Source: DATKJY01 sp964540105 (GTDB taxonomy: Bacteria > Zixibacteria > MSB-5A5 > GN15 > FEB-12). From it: DNA of 64,000 nucleotides. Shown piece after piece: positions 38,316-46,574 of this stretch. Below the pieces are notes generated by a model that saw only the letters and a program-made list of their open reading frames with translations, searched no databases and was not told the origin of the DNA. The position numbers were made by a program, and so were the translations under genes. The stretch covers positions 868,001-932,000 of the forward strand of contig CAZILL010000001.1 of assembly GCA_964540105.1 (NCBI GenBank), in the 5' to 3' direction. The first letter of the stretch is position 1; every line of letters begins with the position of its first letter.

Positions 38316-38342
38316 TTGACAAACCAGCCTGTTTTGTATACA
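38316..38342 (+). promoter_or_regulatory. Possible promoter of the VCBS-repeat gene
   Basis: TTGACA (38316-38321) and TATACA (38337-38342) with a short 15-base spacer. Confidence 0.4.
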
Positions 38343-38398
38343 TTGACCGTAGCAACGCGACTTGGTGACCGTTTTCGAACGTACGTGGGAGTTGTCGT

Positions 38399-39127
38399 AT
38401 GAGTATCAAGAAGGTCGCACTATTCTTTTCAATTGCATCGTCGGTGGCAAGCGCAAGCCTTGCCTTTGAACCGCTGTCTGACACCCGCCTCGACTATCCA
38501 GTTGGATCTTATCCTGGCTCAATTGCTGCGGCTGATCTTGGTGTGGATGGGAATCCTGACTTAGCGGCAGCAATCTGCTCAGATACCCTCTCGATTCTAG
38601 AGAACAATGGGGATGGCACATTTGCTGGCGCGGTCGATTACGCGCTTGACGGTTCTCCCCAGTCGGTCGTTGCGAGTGATTTCGATGGGGACGGAAGGCT
38701 TGACCTGCCAGCTGCGAACTTGGATGCGGTTTCTATTCTAAAGAACACCGGGAACGGGACTTTTGGTAGTGCGACCCACTACGGCGTCAGTGGATCCACG
38801 TCAATCTGCGCAGCTGAATTTGATGGCGACGGAAGACAGGATTTGGCAGTGTTGAGCAGATTCGCGGGCACGGTTTCGATTCTGACAAATCTTAACGGTG
38901 GGAGAAGCTGTTTCACGGGCACTACGGGGAATGTCGATGGTTCCTTCAGTGGATTGGTCGATATTGCCAGTGCATTCGCGATCGTGGACTACTTGTTGGC
39001 CGGCATGTCGCTCTCCGATTGTCACACAGAAGACGATGTCAACAGCGATTGGGCAGATGACATCTCCGATCTGTTTGCGATAATCGACTACCTGAGTAGT
39101 GCAGTAGAGTTACCAGCGTGCATGTAA
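38399..39127 (+). CDS. Small secreted VCBS/FG-GAP repeat protein with dockerin-like end
   Basis: 242 residues, with GGGAG seven bases before the ATG and a signal peptide of about 22 residues. Residues 30-175 contain three to four FG-GAP/VCBS-type repeats ('DFDGDGRLDLPAANLDAVSILKN', shortened here to the key 'DGDGRxDL' loops). The last 70 residues look like a two-loop dockerin: 'GNVDGSFSGLVDIASAFAIV' and 'DDVNSDWADDISDLFAIIDY', partly degenerate in the calcium ligands. No type IX sorting domain is present. Bacteria of this group carry many such proteins; this may be a shortened copy. Confidence 0.78.
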   Translation: MSIKKVALFFSIASSVASASLAFEPLSDTRLDYPVGSYPGSIAAADLGVDGNPDLAAAICSDTLSILENNGDGTFAGAVDYALDGSPQSVVASDFDGDGRLDLPAANLDAVSILKNTGNGTFGSATHYGVSGSTSICAAEFDGDGRQDLAVLSRFAGTVSILTNLNGGRSCFTGTTGNVDGSFSGLVDIASAFAIVDYLLAGMSLSDCHTEDDVNSDWADDISDLFAIIDYLSSAVELPACM

Positions 39128-39172
39128 CGTCGACGATGAGCTCAGTGAAGTGACAGCGCATAAGTAGTTTTC

Positions 39173-39520
39173 ATGCTTGAACATCGAAAGCAGTCGCTTC
39201 TTCCTCGGCAGCAATTCGTTCATAGAATGGTGCTCAGCGGCTGGGTGGCGACCGGACTCTTGAGTCTATCATTGCTTATTGGTATAGCAGGTTATCACTA
39301 CCTTGAAGGGCTCGCGTGGCTGGACGCGTTGCTGAATGCAGCTATGATTCTTGGGGGGATGGGACCGGTTGATCCTCTCCATTCTGATGCTGGGAAGTTG
39401 TTCGCTGCAGCCTACGCCCTTTTCAGTGGCGTCATGTTCCTGACGATCTTTGGAGTACTTGCGGTACCGATTCTTCACCGTCTCCTGCACCGCTTCCATC
39501 TGGACGATGACGAAAAGTAG
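39173..39520 (+). CDS. Two-helix membrane protein with pore-loop-like GGMGPV motif
   Basis: 115 residues with two transmembrane helices (about 22-42 and 80-105) separated by a short re-entrant-looking segment 'LDALLNAAMILGGMGPVD'. The plan is that of a two-helix potassium channel subunit, but the TVGYG selectivity filter is replaced by GGMGPV, so potassium selectivity is unlikely. The His-rich 'HRLLHRFHLDDDE' tail would be cytoplasmic. Similar short proteins occur in other bacteria, as far as I recall, with unknown function. Confidence 0.72.
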   Translation: MLEHRKQSLLPRQQFVHRMVLSGWVATGLLSLSLLIGIAGYHYLEGLAWLDALLNAAMILGGMGPVDPLHSDAGKLFAAAYALFSGVMFLTIFGVLAVPILHRLLHRFHLDDDEK

Positions 39521-39537
39521 ACACGCTGTAAGCGTGC

Positions 39538-40785
39538 CTATCCAGCCATACTTGCCCCGGCGATCCAACCGGTAGTCCAGGCGCTCTGAAAATTGAAACC
39601 GCCGGTAATGCCGTCGATATCCAGAATCTCGCCTGCGAGGAAAAGCCCCAGGCAAAGCCGACTCTCCATCGTCTTGAAATCGATCTCCCTGAGATTAACT
39701 CCACCGCAGGTCACGAATTCCTCCTTGAATATTCCTTTACCGGTGACCAGAAATTCGCCGTTCACGAGCTCACGAGCCAATCGGTCAATCTGCTGCCCAT
39801 TGACATTCGCCCAGGTCAGTTCTTGAGTCATGCCGGCGTAGTGGACCAGACTACTCCAGAGTCGGCGAGGGATCGGTTCGATCCCATTCGCGTGTGCGAG
39901 GCGTGTGCCATGCTGCCGCTTGAGTCTGCTGATCAGTTCAACCGCCGATTCGATTGCCATCGACGGCATCCAGTTTGTCTTGAGCGTCGCATGATAGTTT
40001 GTCCTCGCCAGCGCTCGCGCGCCAAACGCCGACAGTTTCAGTATCGCCGGACCACTGACACCCCAATGCGTGATCAGCAGCGGCCCCCTCTGCTCGAAGC
40101 GTTCCTTCTCAACAGTGAGTCGAACCTGCACATCGTCAACAGTCAACCCCGATAGCCCTTCAATCCGTGGGTCGGTTATTTTGAAGGTGAAGAGCGATGG
40201 AACGCACGGTACAATCTCGTGTCCCAATTCGCGGGCCATCCGGTAGCCGTCGGGACTGTTGCCTGTCGCCAGCAAGAGTCGGTCGGCGGCGATTACTTCA
40301 CCATCGTGCAGTTCTATATCAAATGCTCGACGAGTCTCGGAATCCGGGTTATGCCGCACGTTCTTGACTCGCGCCTTCAGGCGTGTCTTGACGCCGAGGT
40401 CCGTGGCAGTGGCCATAAGGCAATCGACAATTGTAGAAGACTGGTTGCTCTCCGGAAACATGCGGCCATCCGGTTCAGTCTTGAGAGTCACCCCCCGTTT
40501 TCCAAACCAGGCGACCGTATCGCGCGGCTGAAAGCGGCTGAATGGGCCACGCAATTCACGAAATCCGCGAGGGTAGGCTCGGACGAGTTCAGCTGGTTCG
40601 AAGCAATCATGGGTTACATTGCAGCGTCCGCCGCCTGAAATGCGGACTTTCTCCAGAGGTTGATTCGTCGCTTCAAGAAGCACGACGGTGCAAGCGCGGT
40701 GCTGCTCCGCGCAAGTGATCGCTGCGAAATAGCCTGCCGCCCCACCGCCGACCACAGCCACTACGCCTCGCGTTGATGCTATCAT
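39538..40785 (-). CDS. HI0933/YhiN-family flavoprotein
   Basis: An FAD/NAD(P)-dependent oxidoreductase of the HI0933 group (PF03486), 415 residues, function not settled. It shows the dinucleotide-binding 'VVGGGAAGYFAAI', the family-specific 'RISGGGRCNVTH', 'TEPDGRMFPESNQSSTIV', 'LLLATGNSP' and the C-terminal FAD motif 'GLFLAGEILDIDGITGGFNFQ'. I chose the ATG at 40785; a TTG at 40800 overlapping the stop of the upstream glycosyltransferase by four bases is possible. It is the last gene of the minus-strand polysaccharide run but probably unrelated to it. Confidence 0.9.
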   Translation of the reverse strand: MIASTRGVVAVVGGGAAGYFAAITCAEQHRACTVVLLEATNQPLEKVRISGGGRCNVTHDCFEPAELVRAYPRGFRELRGPFSRFQPRDTVAWFGKRGVTLKTEPDGRMFPESNQSSTIVDCLMATATDLGVKTRLKARVKNVRHNPDSETRRAFDIELHDGEVIAADRLLLATGNSPDGYRMARELGHEIVPCVPSLFTFKITDPRIEGLSGLTVDDVQVRLTVEKERFEQRGPLLITHWGVSGPAILKLSAFGARALARTNYHATLKTNWMPSMAIESAVELISRLKRQHGTRLAHANGIEPIPRRLWSSLVHYAGMTQELTWANVNGQQIDRLARELVNGEFLVTGKGIFKEEFVTCGGVNLREIDFKTMESRLCLGLFLAGEILDIDGITGGFNFQSAWTTGWIAGASMAG

Positions 40786-40796
40786 TTCGCTCGCTC

Positions 40797-41861
40797 TCAA
40801 AGATGGTTCTCCGCGATCAACCGCTCGTACAGGTCGGTCATAAGATCGAGCGAACGCTCCCAGGTGTAGCGTTCCTTGACAAATTGATAGCCGCCAGCGC
40901 CGAGTTTCTTTCGAAGAGCCGCATCGTGTGCAAGTTTCAGTATCCCCGCAGCCAGAGCGTGGCGATCGTTTGGCGGCACGAGCAGCCCCGTGCCACCGTC
41001 AACAACTACCTCGGGTATGCCGCCGATATTGGACGCAATCACCGGACGCCCGCACGCTGCAGCTTCAAGCGCCGCGACACCGAACCCCTCCTGTAAAGAG
41101 GGCATAGCCATGATATCATGCTCCTGAATGAACGCATAAGCGTTCCTGTTTTCGATAAACCCTACCAGCCGTGCGTGACTCTCTAGATGGAGTCTCTTGA
41201 TTAAATGTCGAAGTTCCGCTTCCTGCGGGCCGTATCCCGCGATCGAAAGTGAAACGGTGGGGAAGGACTTGACCACTTCGGCCAGTGCATAGAGGAGCAC
41301 CGTAAGTCCGTACACCGGCTGCAGCCACTTGAGTGTGCAGATTCTGATCGTCTCTGCGTCTGGTAAAGAAGGGCAGGAAGCCGGGATAGAAACGCCAAAC
41401 GGAATGACGCTCAGTTTTCGAACCGACTCGGGGTAGAGCTTCGTTGTCGCCGTTTCAAGAGCCTTGCCGGTAGCAGTGATCCAAGTTGCGCGCTTCAGAA
41501 GATACCGCACATACGTGCGCTGTGGCCATTGTGAAGGAAACTCTGTGATATCGGATCCCCAAACTGAGACAACAAGTGGTTTACGCCTCGACAGAAGCCC
41601 CCACAAACCAAAGGCGGACGCATAGTGAACATGCACAAGGTCCGGTTTGAACCTGCGCACCTCGCGAGCGGCGGCGATCGAGCGGCGGATATACTCCCCC
41701 TGATGTCGGGCAGGATAGATGACGCATTCGATCCCTGGCAACGGCTCACCTCCCACCGAGATCAGCTTGACCAGATGCCCGCGTGCGCTTAGTCCTTCCG
41801 CCCAGCGTTCAATGTGCGCGGAATCAGCCCACCCACAGAGGACAATCCGTCGAGCCGCCAT
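40797..41861 (-). CDS. Glycosyltransferase family 4
   Basis: A retaining GT-B glycosyltransferase, 354 residues. The N-domain has 'KPDLVHVHYASAFGLWG' and 'LVVSVWGSDI'; the C-domain has 'KWLQPVYGLTVLLYAL', 'SIAGYGPQEAELR' and the E-x7-E nucleotide-sugar motif in 'PSLQEGFGVAALEAAACGRPV'. It is the only glycosyltransferase of the cluster in this window and probably extends the surface glycan on the cytoplasmic face. It starts 24 bases after the flippase gene. Confidence 0.93.
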   Translation of the reverse strand: MAARRIVLCGWADSAHIERWAEGLSARGHLVKLISVGGEPLPGIECVIYPARHQGEYIRRSIAAAREVRRFKPDLVHVHYASAFGLWGLLSRRKPLVVSVWGSDITEFPSQWPQRTYVRYLLKRATWITATGKALETATTKLYPESVRKLSVIPFGVSIPASCPSLPDAETIRICTLKWLQPVYGLTVLLYALAEVVKSFPTVSLSIAGYGPQEAELRHLIKRLHLESHARLVGFIENRNAYAFIQEHDIMAMPSLQEGFGVAALEAAACGRPVIASNIGGIPEVVVDGGTGLLVPPNDRHALAAGILKLAHDAALRKKLGAGGYQFVKERYTWERSLDLMTDLYERLIAENHL

Positions 41862-41885
41862 CAGTGTCCTACTCCTGCGCTCATA

Positions 41886-43430
41886 TCAATTCGAACGAAT
41901 GTGAATGACCTTCGTGATGTACTTCTTCAGTCCGAGCGCCAATGACAGAAGAAGGAACACGCCAAACACGAAGGCGCCTGTCATGCCGACGCGCAAGAGT
42001 TGTACGAGCTGAGTTGGATGCGGCGAATCCCACAGAGGCGCGAGATCAAGGTAGTAGACAATAGCCAGGCAGACTGCGCCGGCCATGATTATCTTACCGA
42101 AATCTATAATGAGGGCTGACTGACTCTCTTTCGGCACTTTGGGGAGAACTAATCCGAGCAGTGAGACCGCGAAGCCGACCTGAGCCAGTGTTGTAGCCAT
42201 TGATATCCCCGGTGATCCGAAGTGGGCCGACAGCAATGCCGTAGCGACAAACTTAAGAGCAAGGGCGCCGGTCGCAGCAAAGAACACATACCGCGTGAGG
42301 CCGAGTGCATAGCAGGCGCGAAGTGAAGTCGACATCAGGAACAGGGCCGCAACGGCCGGTGTGTACGGTTTCAGAAGCGAGGCTGTTGTGGTCACCGACG
42401 TTGCATCGAATTCACCACGATTGAAGAGCAGTCTGACCAGATCGTCGGCGCTGACGAAGACAAACAGTGCGGTCGGAATCGCCACCATCAAGCCGCCGAT
42501 GACCGCCTCGTGATAGAGTTGACCGAATCGTACGCTCTCTTCCTTTGCCCCATTTTCCGAAAAGAGTGGGAACATCACCGAGGCAATGCTGAACCCCACG
42601 ATCGCATCCGGTAGCTGTGCCAGAACCTGCCCATAATTGAGTGCAGAGATGATCCCCTCGCCGAAGGGAGCCGCGTAATAGCGATCGATCAGAAAGTAGC
42701 TTCGATTGAGAAGCTCAACAGCCACGAGCAGACCACCGGTCGCCAGCATAAAAGTAGAAGTTGGCAGCTTGAGTCCCCACTCCCACGAAGCCTTGCTGAG
42801 GGTCACAACGCGCATCAGCAGGAAGAGATTCTGGCCTACAAATCCGGCCAGCACTCCAATCGCGACTGCTCCCGCCCCAAGATTCGGCGCCAGCCACAAG
42901 GTGATCCCAATCATCACGACATTGCAGACAATCAGTCCCCAGGCGGGATACGAAAAGATCCCCCTTACATTCAGAAGTGCGCGCAGGAATGCTTCCGTAG
43001 CTCCCAAAAGGACAATCCCTGCTGTCACTCGACCGTAGAAGATGACTTTTCCCAGATCGACGTTCTGATATCCCTTCGCCCAGATTGGCAAGAGGTAGGG
43101 ACCGAGCAGGAGAAGAAGCAGCGTGACTCCAAGTGCTCCGACAGTCGTGATATTGAACAACGACCATGTCGAACGCCACGATTGTTCGTCGTTGCTATCG
43201 ATCGCGCCCGAGAAGAGTTTCGTCAGGTGTGGAACAAAGAAGTAGTACGAGGCAAAGCTGATTACTCCCCAGGCAAGGGCCGGCAGCATGACGGCGATAA
43301 GATACTGATCGTAATCGCTGGATGTCCCAAAGCGGTCAGCAATGACCATCTCGCGCGCGAGCCCTACGAGTTTCGAGATCAGCACGACGCTGATCAGCCC
43401 GAACACCTGCTTCACACGTCGCGGAGTCAC
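41886..43430 (-). CDS. MurJ/Wzx-type lipid-linked oligosaccharide flippase
   Basis: A 514-residue MOP-superfamily protein with about 14 transmembrane helices and the N-terminal 'VLISKLVGLAREMVIADRFG' pattern typical of MviN/MurJ, plus 'FNRGEFDATSVTTTASLL' matching the MurJ 'lF.rG.Fta..t..ta..L' loop. MurJ flips lipid II; the position between an aminotransferase and a glycosyltransferase makes a role in flipping the capsule or O-unit lipid more likely. Sequence alone does not decide. Confidence 0.85.
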   Translation of the reverse strand: MTPRRVKQVFGLISVVLISKLVGLAREMVIADRFGTSSDYDQYLIAVMLPALAWGVISFASYYFFVPHLTKLFSGAIDSNDEQSWRSTWSLFNITTVGALGVTLLLLLLGPYLLPIWAKGYQNVDLGKVIFYGRVTAGIVLLGATEAFLRALLNVRGIFSYPAWGLIVCNVVMIGITLWLAPNLGAGAVAIGVLAGFVGQNLFLLMRVVTLSKASWEWGLKLPTSTFMLATGGLLVAVELLNRSYFLIDRYYAAPFGEGIISALNYGQVLAQLPDAIVGFSIASVMFPLFSENGAKEESVRFGQLYHEAVIGGLMVAIPTALFVFVSADDLVRLLFNRGEFDATSVTTTASLLKPYTPAVAALFLMSTSLRACYALGLTRYVFFAATGALALKFVATALLSAHFGSPGISMATTLAQVGFAVSLLGLVLPKVPKESQSALIIDFGKIIMAGAVCLAIVYYLDLAPLWDSPHPTQLVQLLRVGMTGAFVFGVFLLLSLALGLKKYITKVIHIRSN

Positions 43431-43461
43431 CTGAATCTCAAGCTCGTCTGGTTTATCGACA

Positions 43462-44568
43462 CTACTGTGCGAGCCGCTTGATCGTCGAGATCACTTCCGT
43501 CTGTTCGCTCTCCGTCATTTCCGGGTAGATTGGGATCGACAGCACCTCGTTGGCAGCCTTCGTGGAATGCGGAAACTGATCAGCTCTATATCCCAGCGAA
43601 GCAAAGCACTCCTGCACATGGAAAGGCACCGGGTAGTAGACCGCTGCACCGATCTGTGCTTTCTTCAGCCCATCGACGATGGCATCGCGATTGGTACATG
43701 CTATCGTGTACTGATTATAGATGTGAAAGGTGGAATACGGCTTTACAACAGGCGTCTTCACATTCCGTAAGCCCGACAATTCGCGGTCATACCGACGTGC
43801 GTGCTCAATGCGCTTCTCCGACCAGCGCCGAAGGTGAGGGAGCTTCACCAGAAGAATCGCCGCCTGAATTGTCGCGAGGCGGGAATTACATCCAATCATC
43901 TTGTAGTAATACTGCGGCTTCTGACCATGCTCTCGAAGCACCTTGCACAGTTCATAATACTCGTCGCTGTTAGTGACAATGATACCGCCGTCACCGCCCG
44001 CCCCGAGGTTCTTCGAGGGAAAGAAGGAAAAGCACCCGAAGTCGCCGATCGATCCGGCCGGCCGCCCCTTATACTCAGAGCCGATCGATTGCGCCGCATC
44101 CTCGACCACGACGAGCTTGTGCTTGCGGGCGATTTCCATGATCGGATCCATATCCGCCATCTGGCCAAACAGATGCACGGGCATAATTGCCTTCGTTCTC
44201 GGTGTGATGGCCGCTTCGAGTTTCTTTGGATCCATATTGTAGGTGTCCGGCTCGATATCGACAAAGACCGGAGTCGCCCCCAGGCGCGACGCTACGCCGG
44301 CGCTGGCGAAAAAAGAAAAGTCAGTTGTAATGACTTCATCCCCAGGCCCAACCCCGATTGCCAGCAGGGCAAGCAGAAGCGCATCAGTCCCCGAGGCGCA
44401 TCCGATCGCATGCCGCACCTGGCAGAGCGAAGCAATCTCGCTCTCCAACTGGGTGACTTCGGGACCGAGGATGAACTTTCCGTGGGCAAGAACATCAAGC
44501 ACACTCTTGTCCATCGCTGGCTTCAAGTACGCGTATTGTCGGGTCAAGTCGAGCAGTGCCACAGGCAT
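43462..44568 (-). CDS. DegT/DnrJ/EryC1 sugar aminotransferase
   Basis: A PLP enzyme that aminates nucleotide-linked keto sugars, 368 residues. 'GCASGTDALLLALLA' and 'VVVEDAAQSIGSEYKG' line the cofactor site, and Lys186 in 'FSFFPSKNLGAGGDGG' forms the Schiff base. Pairing with the hexapeptide acyltransferase nine bases upstream indicates production of an N-acylated amino sugar, such as a dTDP-3- or UDP-3/4-acylamino sugar, for the surface polysaccharide. The exact sugar cannot be read from sequence. Confidence 0.94.
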   Translation of the reverse strand: MPVALLDLTRQYAYLKPAMDKSVLDVLAHGKFILGPEVTQLESEIASLCQVRHAIGCASGTDALLLALLAIGVGPGDEVITTDFSFFASAGVASRLGATPVFVDIEPDTYNMDPKKLEAAITPRTKAIMPVHLFGQMADMDPIMEIARKHKLVVVEDAAQSIGSEYKGRPAGSIGDFGCFSFFPSKNLGAGGDGGIIVTNSDEYYELCKVLREHGQKPQYYYKMIGCNSRLATIQAAILLVKLPHLRRWSEKRIEHARRYDRELSGLRNVKTPVVKPYSTFHIYNQYTIACTNRDAIVDGLKKAQIGAAVYYPVPFHVQECFASLGYRADQFPHSTKAANEVLSIPIYPEMTESEQTEVISTIKRLAQ

Positions 44569-44577
44569 GATTGTATC

Positions 44578-45336
44578 CTATTCCTTCCACCCCTGGTTTT
44601 CCAACAGCTGATCCGGCGGCACGTCGCGGAACACCTTCGCCGGCAGCCCCGCAACGATCTTCCTCGCAGGTGTATCGGAAGTCACGAGTGCTCCCGCCGC
44701 CACCAGCGTGTCGTTGTTGATCGTGATTCCCGGGAGGATTGTCGCGCTCACGCCAATGCGCGCTCCGCGTCGAACGACAACTCCTTTGAAATGTTTGAAC
44801 CGCTCTTCCGAGCGTCCCACATAGTTATCATTGGAGGTCGCCACGCAAGGCGCCACGAACACGCGATCCTCAATCTCAGAGTAAGCGGTGATATAAACGT
44901 TGGTTTCGAGCTTCACGTAGCGCCCAATGGTGCAGGAATTCTCGATCGCCACGCCGCGCCCGACAATAGTGAAGTCTCCGATCGAGACGTTCTCCCGTAC
45001 GGTCGAGAGATCCGCCACCAGCACCTTGTTTCCAATGCGACTTCCGCGGTAGATCACAACATGTGTTCCGATAATGCACTGACTGCCAATCCCAGTAGGC
45101 GGCACGTCCTGGTCAGAGGTCACCGCGCTGTTCGCGGCTCGCATCGGCCGCTTCCCGATCACCGCGCCATCATCGATGCGGACGCTGTCGCCGATGATTG
45201 TCCCTTCATGGATGACAACCTGATGCCCGATGACGGATCCCGAACCGATCTGGACGTTGTCACCAATGCAGCAGAACTCGCCGAACGTAGTCCCGCTTCC
45301 TATGCGGGCTGAGGGGGATATATGAGCTGTGGACAT
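44578..45336 (-). CDS. Left-handed beta-helix (hexapeptide) acyltransferase
   Basis: 252 residues made of hexapeptide repeats in two blocks (about 8-95 and 100-215: 'ARIGSGTTFGEFCCIGDNVQ', 'CIIGTHVVIYRGSRIG', 'GARIGVSATILPGITI'), the fold of trimeric acetyl-CoA-dependent N-acyltransferases. The tail 'ARKIVAGLPAKVFRDVPPDQL' is typical of sugar N-acetyltransferases of the WbpD/FdtC kind. It lies directly before the DegT aminotransferase and probably acetylates that enzyme's amino sugar product. Confidence 0.88.
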   Translation of the reverse strand: MSTAHISPSARIGSGTTFGEFCCIGDNVQIGSGSVIGHQVVIHEGTIIGDSVRIDDGAVIGKRPMRAANSAVTSDQDVPPTGIGSQCIIGTHVVIYRGSRIGNKVLVADLSTVRENVSIGDFTIVGRGVAIENSCTIGRYVKLETNVYITAYSEIEDRVFVAPCVATSNDNYVGRSEERFKHFKGVVVRRGARIGVSATILPGITINNDTLVAAGALVTSDTPARKIVAGLPAKVFRDVPPDQLLENQGWKE

Positions 45337-45371
45337 GGGTTTTTACCTCGTTAACGTATGTACAGAAGAAA

Positions 45372-46574
45372 TTACTTGTTCTTGGACTTCATCCCGAGGA
45401 GCCATCCCAGGTACGCCCCCAACGCATATTGCGCGCGACGATAATTCTCCGGCTGTTGCTCACGCAGATTCCCGAGGTATTCAAGCAGCGCCGCGCTCAG
45501 AATCGCGGCAATGAAGGAAAGGCCGAAGGCAAGCCCGACAATCAGCGTCCGTTGTGGGCGGCTCTTGATCTCAGGAACCCTCGCCCGATCCAGCACCGAT
45601 ATCACTGGCGACTCCTGCTTCTCCTGAATCTTCGCCTGCTCAAGCTGCTCCATCAACATCGTGTGGAGTCTTTCCGCGATTCGCACGTTGCCGTAGAGGA
45701 CTTCATACTTGCTCCTGAGAGCCGGAATGGACGCCACGGGGAGAGCAAAGTACGAGCTATCCAGTCCTCCCGATTCAAGCTGATCAAGTTGTCGTCTGAC
45801 GATTTCACGCCGTTCGTGCTTCTCTTTCATCTCAGGATGACTTGCGCTTAACAGACGCTGAGCCATCTGAATGTCGAGATCAATCTGCGCCAGCGAAACC
45901 TTGAGCTGGCTCGCTTGCTCAATGGCCATTTTCGTCTGTTCGTCAAAATCAATAGCGCGATTGGTCTGCTGGAAGAGCTCAAGTACTCGATGTGCGGAAT
46001 CCAGATCAGCTCTGGCTTGCCGCAAACGATCTTCGATGAACTGCCGATTCTGACGCGCTCGCGATGACGTGATCTCCTGACTGACGCTGTTGATCTCGTC
46101 GACAAAGCTGTTTGCCATATCGGCCGCAACCTGCGGTTCCTTGTCTTCTACGCTGACATTCACCAGCCCCTCTTCCGTGACACGAAACGACGCATGCTTA
46201 AGAAGCTCTTGGTACGTATCGAAAGCTGTTCCCGTGCCATATCGCTGCTGAAGCTTGTACTTGTCGGCGATTCGGTCGCACAGTGTGCGACTCTTCAGCA
46301 TCCGCGCATATACGTCCGAAGGTGTCACCATGACCGGAAGGTTCAGACCACCTGTGACCGAAACTACTTCCGAGAGACGCGACAGCTGATCCATAGTGGT
46401 CACCGCTCCTTTCGGGGGGAGCAGGAGCGCATTCGACTCATACCACGACGGGAGTACAAGCGATATGACCGTCGCTCCGATCGTTGCAAAGAGGACAAAG
46501 CCGATGACAAAGCCTCGTCGCTTTGCAAGGACTTCAAGCAACAGCCAGAAATTCCCCGTGCTGCCGGCGCTCAT
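45372..46574 (-). CDS. Wzz/GNVR-type polysaccharide co-polymerase
   Basis: Inner-membrane chain-length regulator, 400 residues: transmembrane helices near residues 20-40 and 345-370, a periplasmic domain with long coiled coils ('RARQNRQFIEDRLRQARADL', 'ASQLKVSLAQIDLDIQMAQR') and the 'SPVISVLDRARVPEIKSRPQ' motif before the second helix, as in the Wzz/BexC group. There is no C-terminal tyrosine-kinase domain. It overlaps the wza-like gene by four bases. Confidence 0.92.
   Translation of the reverse strand: MSAGSTGNFWLLLEVLAKRRGFVIGFVLFATIGATVISLVLPSWYESNALLLPPKGAVTTMDQLSRLSEVVSVTGGLNLPVMVTPSDVYARMLKSRTLCDRIADKYKLQQRYGTGTAFDTYQELLKHASFRVTEEGLVNVSVEDKEPQVAADMANSFVDEINSVSQEITSSRARQNRQFIEDRLRQARADLDSAHRVLELFQQTNRAIDFDEQTKMAIEQASQLKVSLAQIDLDIQMAQRLLSASHPEMKEKHERREIVRRQLDQLESGGLDSSYFALPVASIPALRSKYEVLYGNVRIAERLHTMLMEQLEQAKIQEKQESPVISVLDRARVPEIKSRPQRTLIVGLAFGLSFIAAILSAALLEYLGNLREQQPENYRRAQYALGAYLGWLLGMKSKNK

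Noticed and set aside
43801..45312. A 503-codon plus-strand open frame
   Set aside because: It lies antisense to the DegT aminotransferase and hexapeptide acyltransferase, both with complete family motifs; the translation is Arg/His-rich and without domain character.
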